Assembly: GCF_000429525.1 (NCBI RefSeq)
Contig: NZ_AUCA01000021.1
Location: forward strand, 1 to 59,512
DNA length: 59,512 nucleotides
Source of the DNA: Alicyclobacillus contaminans DSM 17975
Lineage (GTDB): Bacteria; Bacillota; Bacilli; Alicyclobacillales; Alicyclobacillaceae
Reading direction: 5' to 3'
Under the pieces are notes generated by a model. The model was not told the DNA's origin, searched no databases, and saw nothing but the letters and a program-made list of their open reading frames with translations. Position numbers and translations under genes: made by a program. How positions within the stretch are numbered: position 1 is the stretch's first letter; every line of letters starts with the position of its first letter. Below are positions 17,977 to 26,574 of this stretch, one piece after another.

Positions 17977-20958
17977 TCACGACGGCGCGGGTGCGCGCCC
18001 CGCCTTCACGTTGCCGAGACCCACCAATTCCTCCAGCGCCGCGATGAGCTCCGGTGTCAGCGTCACGTGCCATCGCGGCTGCAGAATGCGCAATTTGCGA
18101 GTGTCTGTATCAAACAACGCCACCGGCATATCCCCGGGATGCTGCTGCAGAATTTCTCGGATCCGGCCGAGACCGGCGCGGCCGAGCGCCGCCGTGTGGC
18201 GGATGAACAGCATCTGCGCCGCGGATTCGTGCGGGCTGCCGAAATCCAGCGCCAAACCGACATTTTTCCCGAGATCTGCGGTTTGATAGGCCTCCTCCAG
18301 AATGTCCCGAGCCGCATCCGGGCCCGTTCCCTGCGGCAGCAGATCCGCAAACGCCCCCGCCAGAAGCAGGCTCTCCACCGCCTTGCGGTTGCAGGCCCTG
18401 CTGTTGACGCGGCGCAGGAAATCGGCGAGCGAGGTGAACGCGCCGTCCGCGCGCGCCGCAATGATGGCTTCCACCGCACCGCGTCCGACGTTGCGAACGC
18501 TGAGCAAACCGGATTCAATGACGTCGTCGGCGACTGCGGTGAACGTCGCCTGGCTGGTCTGAACGTTCGGCGGTGTCACCCGAATCCCGTGTTGCTTGGC
18601 AATGCGCATGTACTCCCGCGTCTTCACCGCATCTCCCATGGCCAGCGTCAGCAGGGACGCCAGAAAATCCGGTGTGTGATGGGCCCGCAGATACGCCGTC
18701 CGATAGGCCAGCACAGCGTACGCGGCCGCGTGGGAACGGTTAAATCCGTAGTCCGCGAAGCGCACAATCAGGTCGTACACGTGGTTGGCCACCTCGTGGT
18801 CGTAGCCTTTGCGCAGGCACCCTTCCACAAAGCGGGATCGCTCCGCGTCCAACACATCCCGCTTCTTTTTGCCAACCGCACGCCGCAGCAGATCCGCCTG
18901 TCCCAACGAGAAGCCGGCCATGCGCGACGCAATCTGCATGATTTGCTCTTGGTACACAATCACCCCGTACGTGTCGCGCAAAATCGGCTCCAGATCCGCA
19001 TGCGGATACGTCACCGGAACGCGTCCATGCTTCGCCGCGATGAATGTTGGAATATTCTCCATGGGGCCCGGGCGATACAGGGCATTGACCGCCACCAGGT
19101 CGTCCAGGCGGCTGGGCCGCAAGTCTCTCAGCACCCGTCGCATGCCGCCGGATTCCATTTGAAAGCAGCCCTCCGTTTCCCCGCGCGACAGCATTTGAAA
19201 CGTTTTTGGATCGTCCTCCGGCACGCGCCGCCAGTCAATGCTTCGGCCGGTCCGCCGCCGCACACTGTCCACACAGGCGTCTATCAAGGTCAGTGTGCGC
19301 AGGCCGAGAAAATCCATCTTCATCAACCCGAGCGCTTCTACATCGTCCATGGCGTACTGCGTCACCGGCGTCCCTTCCGCCCCCGGCTGGAGCGGCACCA
19401 AATCGGTCAGAGGTTCTGGCGCAATCACCACGCCCGCCGCATGCACCGACGTGTGTCGCGGAAACCCCTCAATGCCCCGAGCCGTCTGCCACACCTGGCG
19501 CGCCTGCGGTGAAGTTCTCAAGAATTCTGCAATCGTCGGCGCTTCCGCGTACGCCTGTTCGAGCGTCATCCCCGGATGCGACGGAATAGCGCGCGCCAAC
19601 TGATCCACCACCCTGGCGTCTACCTTCAGCACCCGACCGGCGTCCCGGATGGCGGCACGCGCCGCCAACGTTCCGAAGGTGCCAATCTGCGCCACTTTGT
19701 CCGCGCCGTAGCGCTGAACCACATATTGAATCACTTCATTGCGCCGTTCAAACTCAAAATCCGTGTCAATATCCGGCCAGGACACGCGCTCCGGATTCAA
19801 AAACCGCTCGAACAGCAGATTGTGCCGAAGCGGATCGACATCGGTGATACGCAGGGCGTAGGCGACCAAACTGCCTGCGGCGGACCCACGGCCGGGTCCT
19901 GTGGAAATGCCCTGCTTATGGGCGTGGCGGATAAAGTCGGCGACCACCAGAAAGTAATCGCTGTAGCCGAGCCGCGAGATCACGGACAGCTCGTAGTCGA
20001 GTCGCTCGCGGACCTCCGGCGTCAAGCCGCCGTATCGTTTTTCCGCGCCGACTTCCGCGGCCCGCCGCAACACCGCGTCCGCAGACTCGCCCGCCGGCGT
20101 GGGATAACGCGGTAGCCGCAATTGCCCAAGCGGCAACTCCACGCGGCACATGTCGGCCACCACCCGCGTGTTCTCGACGGCCTCGGGCAGATGCGTGAAC
20201 CGCCGCACCATCTCTTCGGGAGCGGCGAAATCATAGCGTTCGCCCTGCAGCAGGCGCGGGTTGGGATGCCCGTCTAGCTGTGCCAACACGCGCTGAATCG
20301 GTGCATCATCCGCCGTCAGATAATGGACGTCATTGGTGGCCACCATCGGAATTCCCGTGGATCTGGCGAAGCGAACCAAAGCGGGCAGGCCGCGCCGCTC
20401 CTCGGGAATGGCGTGGTCCTGGATGTCGACGTACACGTCGCCGCGAGGCATGGCGTCGAGCCACAGGTTCAGCCAATGTTCCGCGGCGTCCGCGTTGCCC
20501 GCAGCGAAGCGGCGGAGAATTTCCGATTCTCCGCCGCCGATGAGCGCAATGACATCCTCGCGATGAGACTGGAGTTCGGAGAATGTCACGAAGGGTTGAC
20601 GCGTTCGCGATTGCGCCAAACTGACCAAACGGACCAGAGACTGATATCCGCGAAACGTTTTGGCCAGCAGCACCGCTTCATCGGCGCTAGGACTACCCAC
20701 TCTCCCCTGTTCCAACGCCTCGGCATGCTCGTCCATCGCAACGGTGAGTTGGACGCCGAGAATCGGACGAATGCCGGCCGCCAGCGCCTGACGGTAGAAG
20801 GACACACTGCCGTACATGGCGTTGGTGTCCGTCACGGCCACCGCGTCCATCCCCATTTCCCGGCAGGCCTTCAACAATTCGGCCAACCGCACCGCGCCCT
20901 CCCGAAGAGAGTATTCGCTGTGCACATGCAAATGGACAAACGACGACACCCGGATCAC
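17977..20958 (-). CDS. dnaE: DNA polymerase III alpha subunit (DnaE type)
   Basis: In Firmicutes with PolC, DnaE extends primers before handing over to PolC. The PHP domain opens with FVHLHVHSEYSLREG; catalytic aspartates are in WPDIDTDFEFERR; the fingers and helix-hairpin region follow (LGLMKMDFLGLRTL, QEQIMQIASRMAGFS, GFNRSHAAAYAVLAYRTAYL). 993 residues is short against the usual 1,100-1,170: after the helix-hairpin-helix (AVESLLLAGAFADLLPQ) the OB-fold and tail region is reduced to about 100 residues. GTG 20958 overlaps the upstream stop by four bases (GTGA). Confidence 0.96.
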   Translation of the reverse strand: MIRVSSFVHLHVHSEYSLREGAVRLAELLKACREMGMDAVAVTDTNAMYGSVSFYRQALAAGIRPILGVQLTVAMDEHAEALEQGRVGSPSADEAVLLAKTFRGYQSLVRLVSLAQSRTRQPFVTFSELQSHREDVIALIGGGESEILRRFAAGNADAAEHWLNLWLDAMPRGDVYVDIQDHAIPEERRGLPALVRFARSTGIPMVATNDVHYLTADDAPIQRVLAQLDGHPNPRLLQGERYDFAAPEEMVRRFTHLPEAVENTRVVADMCRVELPLGQLRLPRYPTPAGESADAVLRRAAEVGAEKRYGGLTPEVRERLDYELSVISRLGYSDYFLVVADFIRHAHKQGISTGPGRGSAAGSLVAYALRITDVDPLRHNLLFERFLNPERVSWPDIDTDFEFERRNEVIQYVVQRYGADKVAQIGTFGTLAARAAIRDAGRVLKVDARVVDQLARAIPSHPGMTLEQAYAEAPTIAEFLRTSPQARQVWQTARGIEGFPRHTSVHAAGVVIAPEPLTDLVPLQPGAEGTPVTQYAMDDVEALGLMKMDFLGLRTLTLIDACVDSVRRRTGRSIDWRRVPEDDPKTFQMLSRGETEGCFQMESGGMRRVLRDLRPSRLDDLVAVNALYRPGPMENIPTFIAAKHGRVPVTYPHADLEPILRDTYGVIVYQEQIMQIASRMAGFSLGQADLLRRAVGKKKRDVLDAERSRFVEGCLRKGYDHEVANHVYDLIVRFADYGFNRSHAAAYAVLAYRTAYLRAHHTPDFLASLLTLAMGDAVKTREYMRIAKQHGIRVTPPNVQTSQATFTAVADDVIESGLLSVRNVGRGAVEAIIAARADGAFTSLADFLRRVNSRACNRKAVESLLLAGAFADLLPQGTGPDAARDILEEAYQTADLGKNVGLALDFGSPHESAAQMLFIRHTAALGRAGLGRIREILQQHPGDMPVALFDTDTRKLRILQPRWHVTLTPELIAALEELVGLGNVKAGRAPAPS

Positions 20959-22262
20959 CTCTCCAGCATCTGAGTCGTCAACAGAGCTTTGGCCATCTGT
21001 TCGGCGCCGGAGTACACTTCGACATCCACCTTTGCAAACCGACGGCCAAAGTCGAGCAGACGCGCCCGCACCTCAATGCGCGTGTCCACCGCCATGGGCT
21101 TCATGAAGTACAAGGTCACGTTGTCGACGACCATATCCACCTTGCGGTTGCGCTGCACGCAGAGCACCGCGCTGTGTTCAATCAGCGTCGTCAGAGGCCC
21201 CATGGCGAGCGTACCGACCGCTCCCGTCATCTGTGCGCTCACATCCCCAACCAGGGACAGGCTCTTGTCCTCATTCCACACTTCCTCGAATCCCGCAATC
21301 ACCATTCCTTCGACGGTCTCCCCGACCTGAGGCTGGCGGTTCATCAACTGCAACGCCTTGATGACATCCTGGCGGCTGACCACGCCGACCAGCTTCCGAT
21401 TGGTGACCACCGGCAACAGTTCAATGCCTTCCCACACCATCTTGTGGGCCGCCGAGGCAATCGGCGTCTTCGGGGACACCACGTGCACCTGGCGGGACAT
21501 GAGCGGCTCAATGTCGTCATTCGGGTGGGCCTCCGCGACATCGCGCGCCGTGAGAATCCCGACCAGCCGCCCATCGTCGTCCACCACGGGCAGCCGCGCG
21601 TGACCTGTGCGCTCCACCATCGCCAGGTAATCTCGCACCTTCTTCCCACGCTCAATCACCGCCAACTGTTGGTTGACGAGCATGTCTTCCACAAACAGAA
21701 TATCTTTCTTAATCAGCCGATCATAAATGGCGCGGTTGATCATCGCCGCGGTGGTGAATGTGTCATACGTGCAGGAGATAATCGGCAGATGTTGATCATT
21801 TGCCAACTGCTGGACTTCTTCCGACGCCTCGAACCCGCCGGTGATGAGAACGGCTGCCCCGTGTTCCAGGGACATTTTCTGGACCAACTCTCGGTTTCCG
21901 ACAATCATCAGGCTGCCCGGTTCAATGTAGCGCGTGGCAGCCTCCAGCTGCATCGCGCCAATGACAAACTTGTGCAGCGTCTTGTGCAGACCATCCCGCC
22001 CGCCGAGCACGGTGCCATCCACGATGTTGACCACCTCGGCAAACGTCAGACGCTCGATGTTTTTCTTCTGCTGCCGTTCAATCCGGACCGTCCCGATACG
22101 GTCCATGGAACTCACCAGTCCCTGGGACTCCGCTTCCTTGATGGCGCGATAGGCCGTCCCTTCGCTCACATGCAGCGCTTTCGCGACTTGGCGAACGCTG
22201 ATTTTGGTGCCTATCGGCAGCGACTCTATGTATTTGACGATTTGTTCATGTTTTGTACTCAT
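20955..22262 (-). CDS. ytoI: YtoI-like regulator with HTH, DRTGG, CBS pair and hotdog domains
   Basis: 436 residues from ATG 22262, chosen over the longer frame because GGAGGA lies six to seven bases upstream. Order: winged HTH (about 1-60; SVRQVAKALHVSEGTAYRAIKEAE), DRTGG domain (about 80-190), two CBS motifs (about 195-310; RLPVVDDDGRLVGILTARD and LLPVVTNRKLVGVVSRQD), and a C-terminal thioesterase-type hotdog domain. CBS and DRTGG domains usually sense adenylates or other nucleotides. Bacillus ytoI lies in the same place upstream of dnaE. Its target is unknown. Confidence 0.88.
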   Translation of the reverse strand: MSTKHEQIVKYIESLPIGTKISVRQVAKALHVSEGTAYRAIKEAESQGLVSSMDRIGTVRIERQQKKNIERLTFAEVVNIVDGTVLGGRDGLHKTLHKFVIGAMQLEAATRYIEPGSLMIVGNRELVQKMSLEHGAAVLITGGFEASEEVQQLANDQHLPIISCTYDTFTTAAMINRAIYDRLIKKDILFVEDMLVNQQLAVIERGKKVRDYLAMVERTGHARLPVVDDDGRLVGILTARDVAEAHPNDDIEPLMSRQVHVVSPKTPIASAAHKMVWEGIELLPVVTNRKLVGVVSRQDVIKALQLMNRQPQVGETVEGMVIAGFEEVWNEDKSLSLVGDVSAQMTGAVGTLAMGPLTTLIEHSAVLCVQRNRKVDMVVDNVTLYFMKPMAVDTRIEVRARLLDFGRRFAKVDVEVYSGAEQMAKALLTTQMLER

Positions 22263-22431
22263 GAATCGTCCTCCACGACTTGATCCGAAGCCAACAAATT
22301 CATTATACACGAGGGGGGGGCATGCCAATGGCCTGCGCCGGCTACCCTGTATTGAAGCGATGCCGCCCAAAGGCCGCCAACGCCTTTGTCGGCCCGTTCC
22401 GCGCGGCACAGTGAAAGGAGCGCACACATCG

Positions 22432-23328
22432 GTGGACACACGTTCCGCTCGCAGCAAACTGTCTGTTGATTACTGGATGGCCCCGACCGGTCATCCACTG
22501 TGGACATTTTTCGTCCGCATCGCAATCATTCTGATTGGTTGTTTTGTCGGCGCCGTATCCGTCAACAGTTTTCTGGTGCCCGCACATATTCTCGCCGGCG
22601 GCATCACCGGTTTTGCGCAGATGATCACTCACTTTACCCACTGGCCGCTCGGCACACTCTATTTCGCCTTCAATATTCCGCTGTTCATCCTCGGCTGGCG
22701 AGACCTCGGCAAGCGGTTCATTCTGCTCACCGGCATCGGCATCCTCGGCTTTTCTCTGTTCACCGACGTCGTGCATATTCATTTCAACCTTCCATCCGAT
22801 CCGCTCTTGGTCGCGCTCTACGGCGGCGTCCTCGGCGGTGTATCGAGCGGACTCATCCTACGCGTCGGCGGCAGCGCCGGCGGTACGGACATCCTCAGCC
22901 TGGCCCTCAATCGCCGAACGGGCAAAAGCGTCGGCTCCGTCTCTTTCGCCATCAACGTGGTCATTGTCCTTCTGTCCATGACAGTGTTCGGCGTCGCCGC
23001 AGGTTTGTATACTCTGGTGTCCATGTACGCGACGTCACGCGTGATGAACGCGCTCATGCATTATCAAAACCGCAAAACCGCGATGATTGTGAGCACCAAA
23101 GCGGACGCCATCGCCGAAGCCATCGGCCGGCACCTCAACCGGGGCTGCACGTTCATCGAGGGTTCCGGTGGGTATACCCGCTCCCCGCTCGGCGTCCTGA
23201 TGTGCGCCTTGACCAGCATTGAGGTCGGCGAACTGAAGGCCCTGTGCAGTGCGGTGGATCCGAAGGCATTCGTCATCATTCTCGACACGACGGAAGTGTA
23301 CGGCCATTTCCGCAACCTGACATCCTAA
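22432..23328 (+). CDS. YitT-family membrane protein with C-terminal DUF2179
   Basis: 298 residues from GTG 22432, with AAAGGAG eleven bases upstream; the frame continues upstream but reads as unlikely protein. Five to six membrane segments (about 20-190; IAIILIGCFVGAVSVNSFLVPAHILAGGITG split over two helices), with the family motif GGSAGGTDILSLALNR. A soluble C-terminal ferredoxin-like domain follows (IAEAIGRHLNRGCTFIEG). Function is unknown; distant relatives are considered transporters. It is divergent from ytoI. Confidence 0.88.
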   Translation: MDTRSARSKLSVDYWMAPTGHPLWTFFVRIAIILIGCFVGAVSVNSFLVPAHILAGGITGFAQMITHFTHWPLGTLYFAFNIPLFILGWRDLGKRFILLTGIGILGFSLFTDVVHIHFNLPSDPLLVALYGGVLGGVSSGLILRVGGSAGGTDILSLALNRRTGKSVGSVSFAINVVIVLLSMTVFGVAAGLYTLVSMYATSRVMNALMHYQNRKTAMIVSTKADAIAEAIGRHLNRGCTFIEGSGGYTRSPLGVLMCALTSIEVGELKALCSAVDPKAFVIILDTTEVYGHFRNLTS

Positions 23329-23476
23329 CGGCAAAGTGCGGGGAAGTGAGGGCGCATCGGTATATTTCGAGACTCTTTGGTCCATACCAAAAGCGTAGGA
23401 AGTTTGCACATCCGCAGGCGGCCATGGCGTTCATGCAGTACTGTGGATGCGCGAAATAGAACGAGGAGGATTTCCG

Positions 23477-23695
23477 ATGCGCTATATCCCTTCCACTTTA
23501 GTGATTGCCATTTTATCGCTCATTCTCGCGTGTTGGCCCGGTGTCCAGTCGTGGGCGGAGACGGGGCCTGTCCAACACTTCTTGACCCACTGGCTGTATC
23601 TGTTGGCCGGCGCCATGGTGGGACTGCAGACAGCCCGCTGGGCTCATGGACAATTGGCGCCCCAGACCTTGGATGAAGGGGGTGTCAGTTCATGA
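23477..23695 (+). CDS. Small membrane protein with an HxxxH motif (72 aa)
   Basis: GAGGAGG precedes ATG 23477. The protein has an N-terminal signal-anchor-like segment (about 4-20), then QHFLTHWLYLLAGAMVGLQ, a second hydrophobic helix opening with His-x3-His. The stop overlaps the next start (ATGA). I do not recognise the family with certainty; the layout resembles one half of a DUF1404-like integral membrane protein. The next gene encodes a matching half, so they probably form a complex. Confidence 0.7.
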   Translation: MRYIPSTLVIAILSLILACWPGVQSWAETGPVQHFLTHWLYLLAGAMVGLQTARWAHGQLAPQTLDEGGVSS

Positions 23696-23907
23696 AGCGG
23701 ACTATCGGACAAGCTTCCCTGCTCTGCTATTTGGGCGCCGCACTCCTCATCATGTGCTACTTCCCCGGACTGCAGGAGAGCACGGAGTCCATTCGATTCC
23801 TGCATGCGCTCTGGCATGTCGCGCTGTTTGTCGGAGCCGCGTGCCTCGTGTACGGCATCGAAACACTGCGCAGTTACGCGCGGCGTTACCGGCGCCTCAT
23901 TCAGTAA
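23692..23907 (+). CDS. Small membrane protein with a second HxxxH motif (71 aa)
   Basis: ATG 23692 overlaps the preceding stop by four bases. A first hydrophobic helix (about 7-24) is followed by FLHALWHVALFVGAACLVYG, another helix with His-x3-His at its start, then a basic tail SYARRYRRL. The parallel with the upstream protein suggests two homologous halves of one four-helix membrane unit, possibly binding haem or metal through the four histidines. That last step is inference. Confidence 0.7.
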   Translation: MKRTIGQASLLCYLGAALLIMCYFPGLQESTESIRFLHALWHVALFVGAACLVYGIETLRSYARRYRRLIQ

Positions 23908-23932
23908 ACGCACGTGCTCCGCATCACCCGCG

Positions 23933-23969
23933 AGCGAGGGTCCTGTGGTACACCACACGGACCCTCGCT
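23933..23969 (+). terminator. Long hairpin after the HxxxH pair
   Basis: An 11-base outer stem (23933-23943 with 23959-23969) continues into an inner TGTGGT/ACCACA stem, 25 bases after the second gene. A short T-rich stretch (cacgtttt) follows. It likely ends the two-gene transcript. Confidence 0.65.
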
Positions 23970-24070
23970 TCACGTTTTCGGCAAAGATGACCGAATGCCG
24001 ACCCTCAGATCAGCCCCGGCGCCTCCGAAACTATGAAATGGATGTTGGAGATGCAAGGGAGGAGAAGCCA

Positions 24071-24349
24071 GTGAAGCGACGGATTTGCGCAGCATGGATA
24101 CCAGCCATGACCGGATTGATCTTGGCCACCGCCTGCGGTCACCCGGCTGCCGCGCCTACGCCAACCCCTTCGCCGGCGACAGCAACGAACGCTCCGTCGC
24201 GGTCAGGGTCACAGACGCCTCCACCTGCGCCGACGTCCATGGCACACACCCACGCACAGCATCCATCCACTGCCGCTGCCGACAGCGCACGGAAATCAGC
24301 ACAGAACAACATGAATCAATTGATGAACGTCATCCAGGCGCTGCACTAG
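24071..24349 (+). CDS. Putative lipoprotein, Pro/Thr/Ala- and His-rich (92 aa)
   Basis: Start GTG 24071 with GGGAGGAG upstream. A signal peptide (KRRICAAWIPAMTGLILATAC) ends in a plausible lipobox with Cys at about residue 22. The mature part is a Pro/Thr/Ser linker, then HTHAQHP and a short amphipathic end NNMNQLMNVIQALH. It would be tethered to the outer face of the membrane. Family unknown. The ending resembles FFQALH in the next protein. The histidine cluster could bind metal, but that is speculative. Confidence 0.65.
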   Translation: MKRRICAAWIPAMTGLILATACGHPAAAPTPTPSPATATNAPSRSGSQTPPPAPTSMAHTHAQHPSTAAADSARKSAQNNMNQLMNVIQALH

Positions 24350-24412
24350 CATTCGATGGATGCATTTGCACGCGGCGTGTGCCGCAGACAGCATCAGCAA
24401 GGAGGGTACATC

Positions 24413-25204
24413 ATGAAATCCATCACTCGTACAATCTCCGCACTCGCGTTGGGCGCAAGTCTGACCGTCCCCACAGTGTTCAGCAACGGCGTGGTGTACG
24501 CGGATGAGCTGCATGGGAACGCCCACGTGAACATCTCCGGATGCGCGACGGCAAAGGGCGCTTCGAAAGCCGATGTGGAGCAGTTTTTCCAAGCGCTTCA
24601 CATGAAATTTGCCAAGGGCCACGCACCGGAAAATACTACCTCCCACCATGCGAAAGCCAGTGACACAACGAAAGGCAAACCGGCGCAAGCGCAGCAAAGC
24701 GCGGCAGTTCAGGCGGAGTGGACGCAGTTGCAGAAGGCGCTGCAGCAGTTGCATCAGGACCTGACCACTGAACAAGCGGCGAAGCAGGCGCTTGTCAAAG
24801 CCGGTCAAGCGTACGTGCAGGTCATGAAACAGGCGCTGTCGAGCGGCAACGCGGCATTGATTCAAAGCGCCAATCAGGAGATTCAGTCCGTTCTTTCGCA
24901 ATTAAAGCAAGCCCTGAGCGAGCAGCGTGCAGAGGACAGCGCAGTGCAAACCTCCACAACGGAAGGTCAAAAGGGAGACCTCACCCGCGCCATCCAAGCC
25001 ATCGAAGCAGCGGACGCCCGGGTCAAGCAAAAAACCGCAGCCATTCAGTCCGCCACGACAAAGCTGCAAACATTGACTCAATCGTTGGAGCATCAGTTGT
25101 CCAGTACCGGGTCCGACAGCAGCGGGAACACGAGCAGCAACACAGGCGCCACCACGTCCGTGGACAACACCGGCAATGTCACCGTCCAGGTGAGCAACGG
25201 CTGA
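24413..25204 (+). CDS. Secreted Gln/Ala-rich coiled-coil protein (263 aa)
   Basis: AAGGAGG lies eight bases before ATG 24413. A signal peptide with AxA-type site (VVYADE, cleavage about residue 31) leads to a mature protein with one cysteine (ISGCATAKG), His-rich patches (GHAPENTTSHH), and a long helical region (about 95-235) with Gln/Ala/Leu/Lys heptads. The Ser/Gly/Thr/Asn tail is disordered. No enzyme motif is seen. It may be a cell-surface or envelope-stress protein. Family not recognised. Confidence 0.7.
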   Translation: MKSITRTISALALGASLTVPTVFSNGVVYADELHGNAHVNISGCATAKGASKADVEQFFQALHMKFAKGHAPENTTSHHAKASDTTKGKPAQAQQSAAVQAEWTQLQKALQQLHQDLTTEQAAKQALVKAGQAYVQVMKQALSSGNAALIQSANQEIQSVLSQLKQALSEQRAEDSAVQTSTTEGQKGDLTRAIQAIEAADARVKQKTAAIQSATTKLQTLTQSLEHQLSSTGSDSSGNTSSNTGATTSVDNTGNVTVQVSNG

Positions 25205-25237
25205 TTGCCCGGGCCATGCTGTGGACTCTCTCATCAT

Positions 25238-25267
25238 AAAAAAGTACCGCCTGTGTGACCAGGCGGT
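25238..25267 (-). terminator. Minus-strand terminator for cysK
   Basis: ACCGCCTG (25267-25260) pairs with CAGGCGGT (25253-25246) and six T follow at 25243-25238. It lies about 160 bases past the cysK stop, beyond the plus-strand terminator at 25328. Confidence 0.65.
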
Positions 25268-25327
25268 GCGCAAACGCGCGAATTGGGGTTAGGTACAGTG
25301 TAGGTCGCTGCTACACACTCCCAGTGT

Positions 25328-25375
25328 AAACGGTCCATGCAGTTTTGGCATGGGCCGTTTGTCCTATCTTTTTTT
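25328..25375 (+). terminator. Plus-strand terminator for the secreted coiled-coil gene
   Basis: Thirteen-pair stem (25328-25340 with 25348-25360, one G-T pair), seven-base loop, then seven T at 25369-25375 after an eight-base gap. It lies 123 bases past the stop, so the convergent transcripts overlap. Confidence 0.65.
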
Positions 25376-25428
25376 AAGTTCCGATTAAAAACCCTGCACC
25401 CGTGAATTCCAGTATTAGGAGTTTGTGT

Positions 25429-26352
25429 TCATCGCGCAAACAAATCGGAGGACAGGTAGCGCTCGCCGGTATCCGGCGCAATGGCCAGGACGCGGGCGTC
25501 CTTGGGCAGGGACTTGGCAATCTCGACCGCAAAATGGGCAGACGCCGCACCCGACGCCCCCACCAAAATTCCCTCTTCCGCAGCCAGTCGACGGGCCATT
25601 CGCTCTGCATCCGCGTCTTCAATCAACAAGATCTTGTCGTAGATGGACCGGTTGAGCACTTTAGGAATAAACCCAGGGCCTGTTCCCGGAATTTTGTGCG
25701 GTCCCGGTTTGCCGCCGGACAACACGGGAGAACCGGCCGGTTCCACCACGTAAATTTTCAATCCGGGAATGCGTTCCTTCAACACTTCTCCCGTGCCTGT
25801 GACGGTGCCGCCGGTGCCGGCGGTGCAACACAACACATCCAGCTTGCCATCGAACGCGTCGTAGATCTCCACGGCGGTGGTGCCACGGTGCGCATCGGGG
25901 TTAGCCGGATTCTCAAACTGCATGGGAATGAATGAATCCGGAATCTCGGCCGCGATTCGGTTCGCTTCGTCAATCGCGCCCTGCATGCGCAGCGCAGCGG
26001 GCGTCAAGTGTACTTCGGCACCGTACGCTCGAAGAATTTTCACGCGTTCCTCCGTCGCGTTGTCGGGCATCGTGATGATACACCGGTATCCACGTGCCGC
26101 ACAGACCATGGCCAGGCCAATCCCCGTGTTTCCGGATGTGGGCTCTATCACGGTGGTTTGTCCTGGGGTGAGCTTGCCCGCCTGTTCTGCCTGGCGAATC
26201 ATTTCGTACGCCGCCCGGTCTTTCACACTGCCACCTGGATTGAACGACTCCAGTTTCATGTAAACAGCGGCCCCGTCCGGTGATGCTACCCGATTCAGGC
26301 GCACAACCGGCGTATTCCCAATCAAATCCAAAACGGAATCAACGACTTTCAT
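25429..26352 (-). CDS. cysK: Cysteine synthase A (O-acetylserine sulfhydrylase)
   Basis: PLP enzyme making cysteine from O-acetylserine and sulfide. 307 residues from ATG 26352 (GGAG nine bases upstream). Lys44 in GGSVKDRAAYEM is the PLP lysine, PTSGNTGIG is the phosphate/substrate loop, and AGTGGTVTGTGEVL is the second PLP loop. The serine acetyltransferase (cysE) lies far away at 52571. It is divergent from the rhodanese gene, suggesting linked sulfur metabolism. Confidence 0.95.
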   Translation of the reverse strand: MKVVDSVLDLIGNTPVVRLNRVASPDGAAVYMKLESFNPGGSVKDRAAYEMIRQAEQAGKLTPGQTTVIEPTSGNTGIGLAMVCAARGYRCIITMPDNATEERVKILRAYGAEVHLTPAALRMQGAIDEANRIAAEIPDSFIPMQFENPANPDAHRGTTAVEIYDAFDGKLDVLCCTAGTGGTVTGTGEVLKERIPGLKIYVVEPAGSPVLSGGKPGPHKIPGTGPGFIPKVLNRSIYDKILLIEDADAERMARRLAAEEGILVGASGAASAHFAVEIAKSLPKDARVLAIAPDTGERYLSSDLFAR

Positions 26353-26484
26353 ACATTCACACTCCGTTTCTGTCACGCCCCATCCTCTGATATCACCGTC
26401 AAGCATGGCACACTCCGTCCGCGCCTGCAAGGTTGTCCGGAAACAAGAATTGCATCGAATTTCAGAGTTTCCCGAACATCCCTC

Positions 26485-26517
26485 TTGAAATTTTCAAAGA
26501 AAACACGTACATTATAC
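26485..26517 (+). promoter_or_regulatory. Candidate promoter of the sulfurtransferase gene
   Basis: TTGAAA at 26485-26490 is followed by an AT-rich region with TACATT (26508-26513, 17-base spacing) or TTATAC (26512-26517). The start codon lies about 60 bases downstream. Confidence 0.4.
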
Positions 26518-26574
26518 CATGAAAACAGGTCGGAAAACACAGCATTGACCCGTTTGAGAAGAGGAGGCATTCAC

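Noticed and set aside
25298-25375. Possible small RNA with three hairpins
   Set aside because: The hairpins are better explained as the 3' end and terminator of the secreted coiled-coil gene; no promoter seen.
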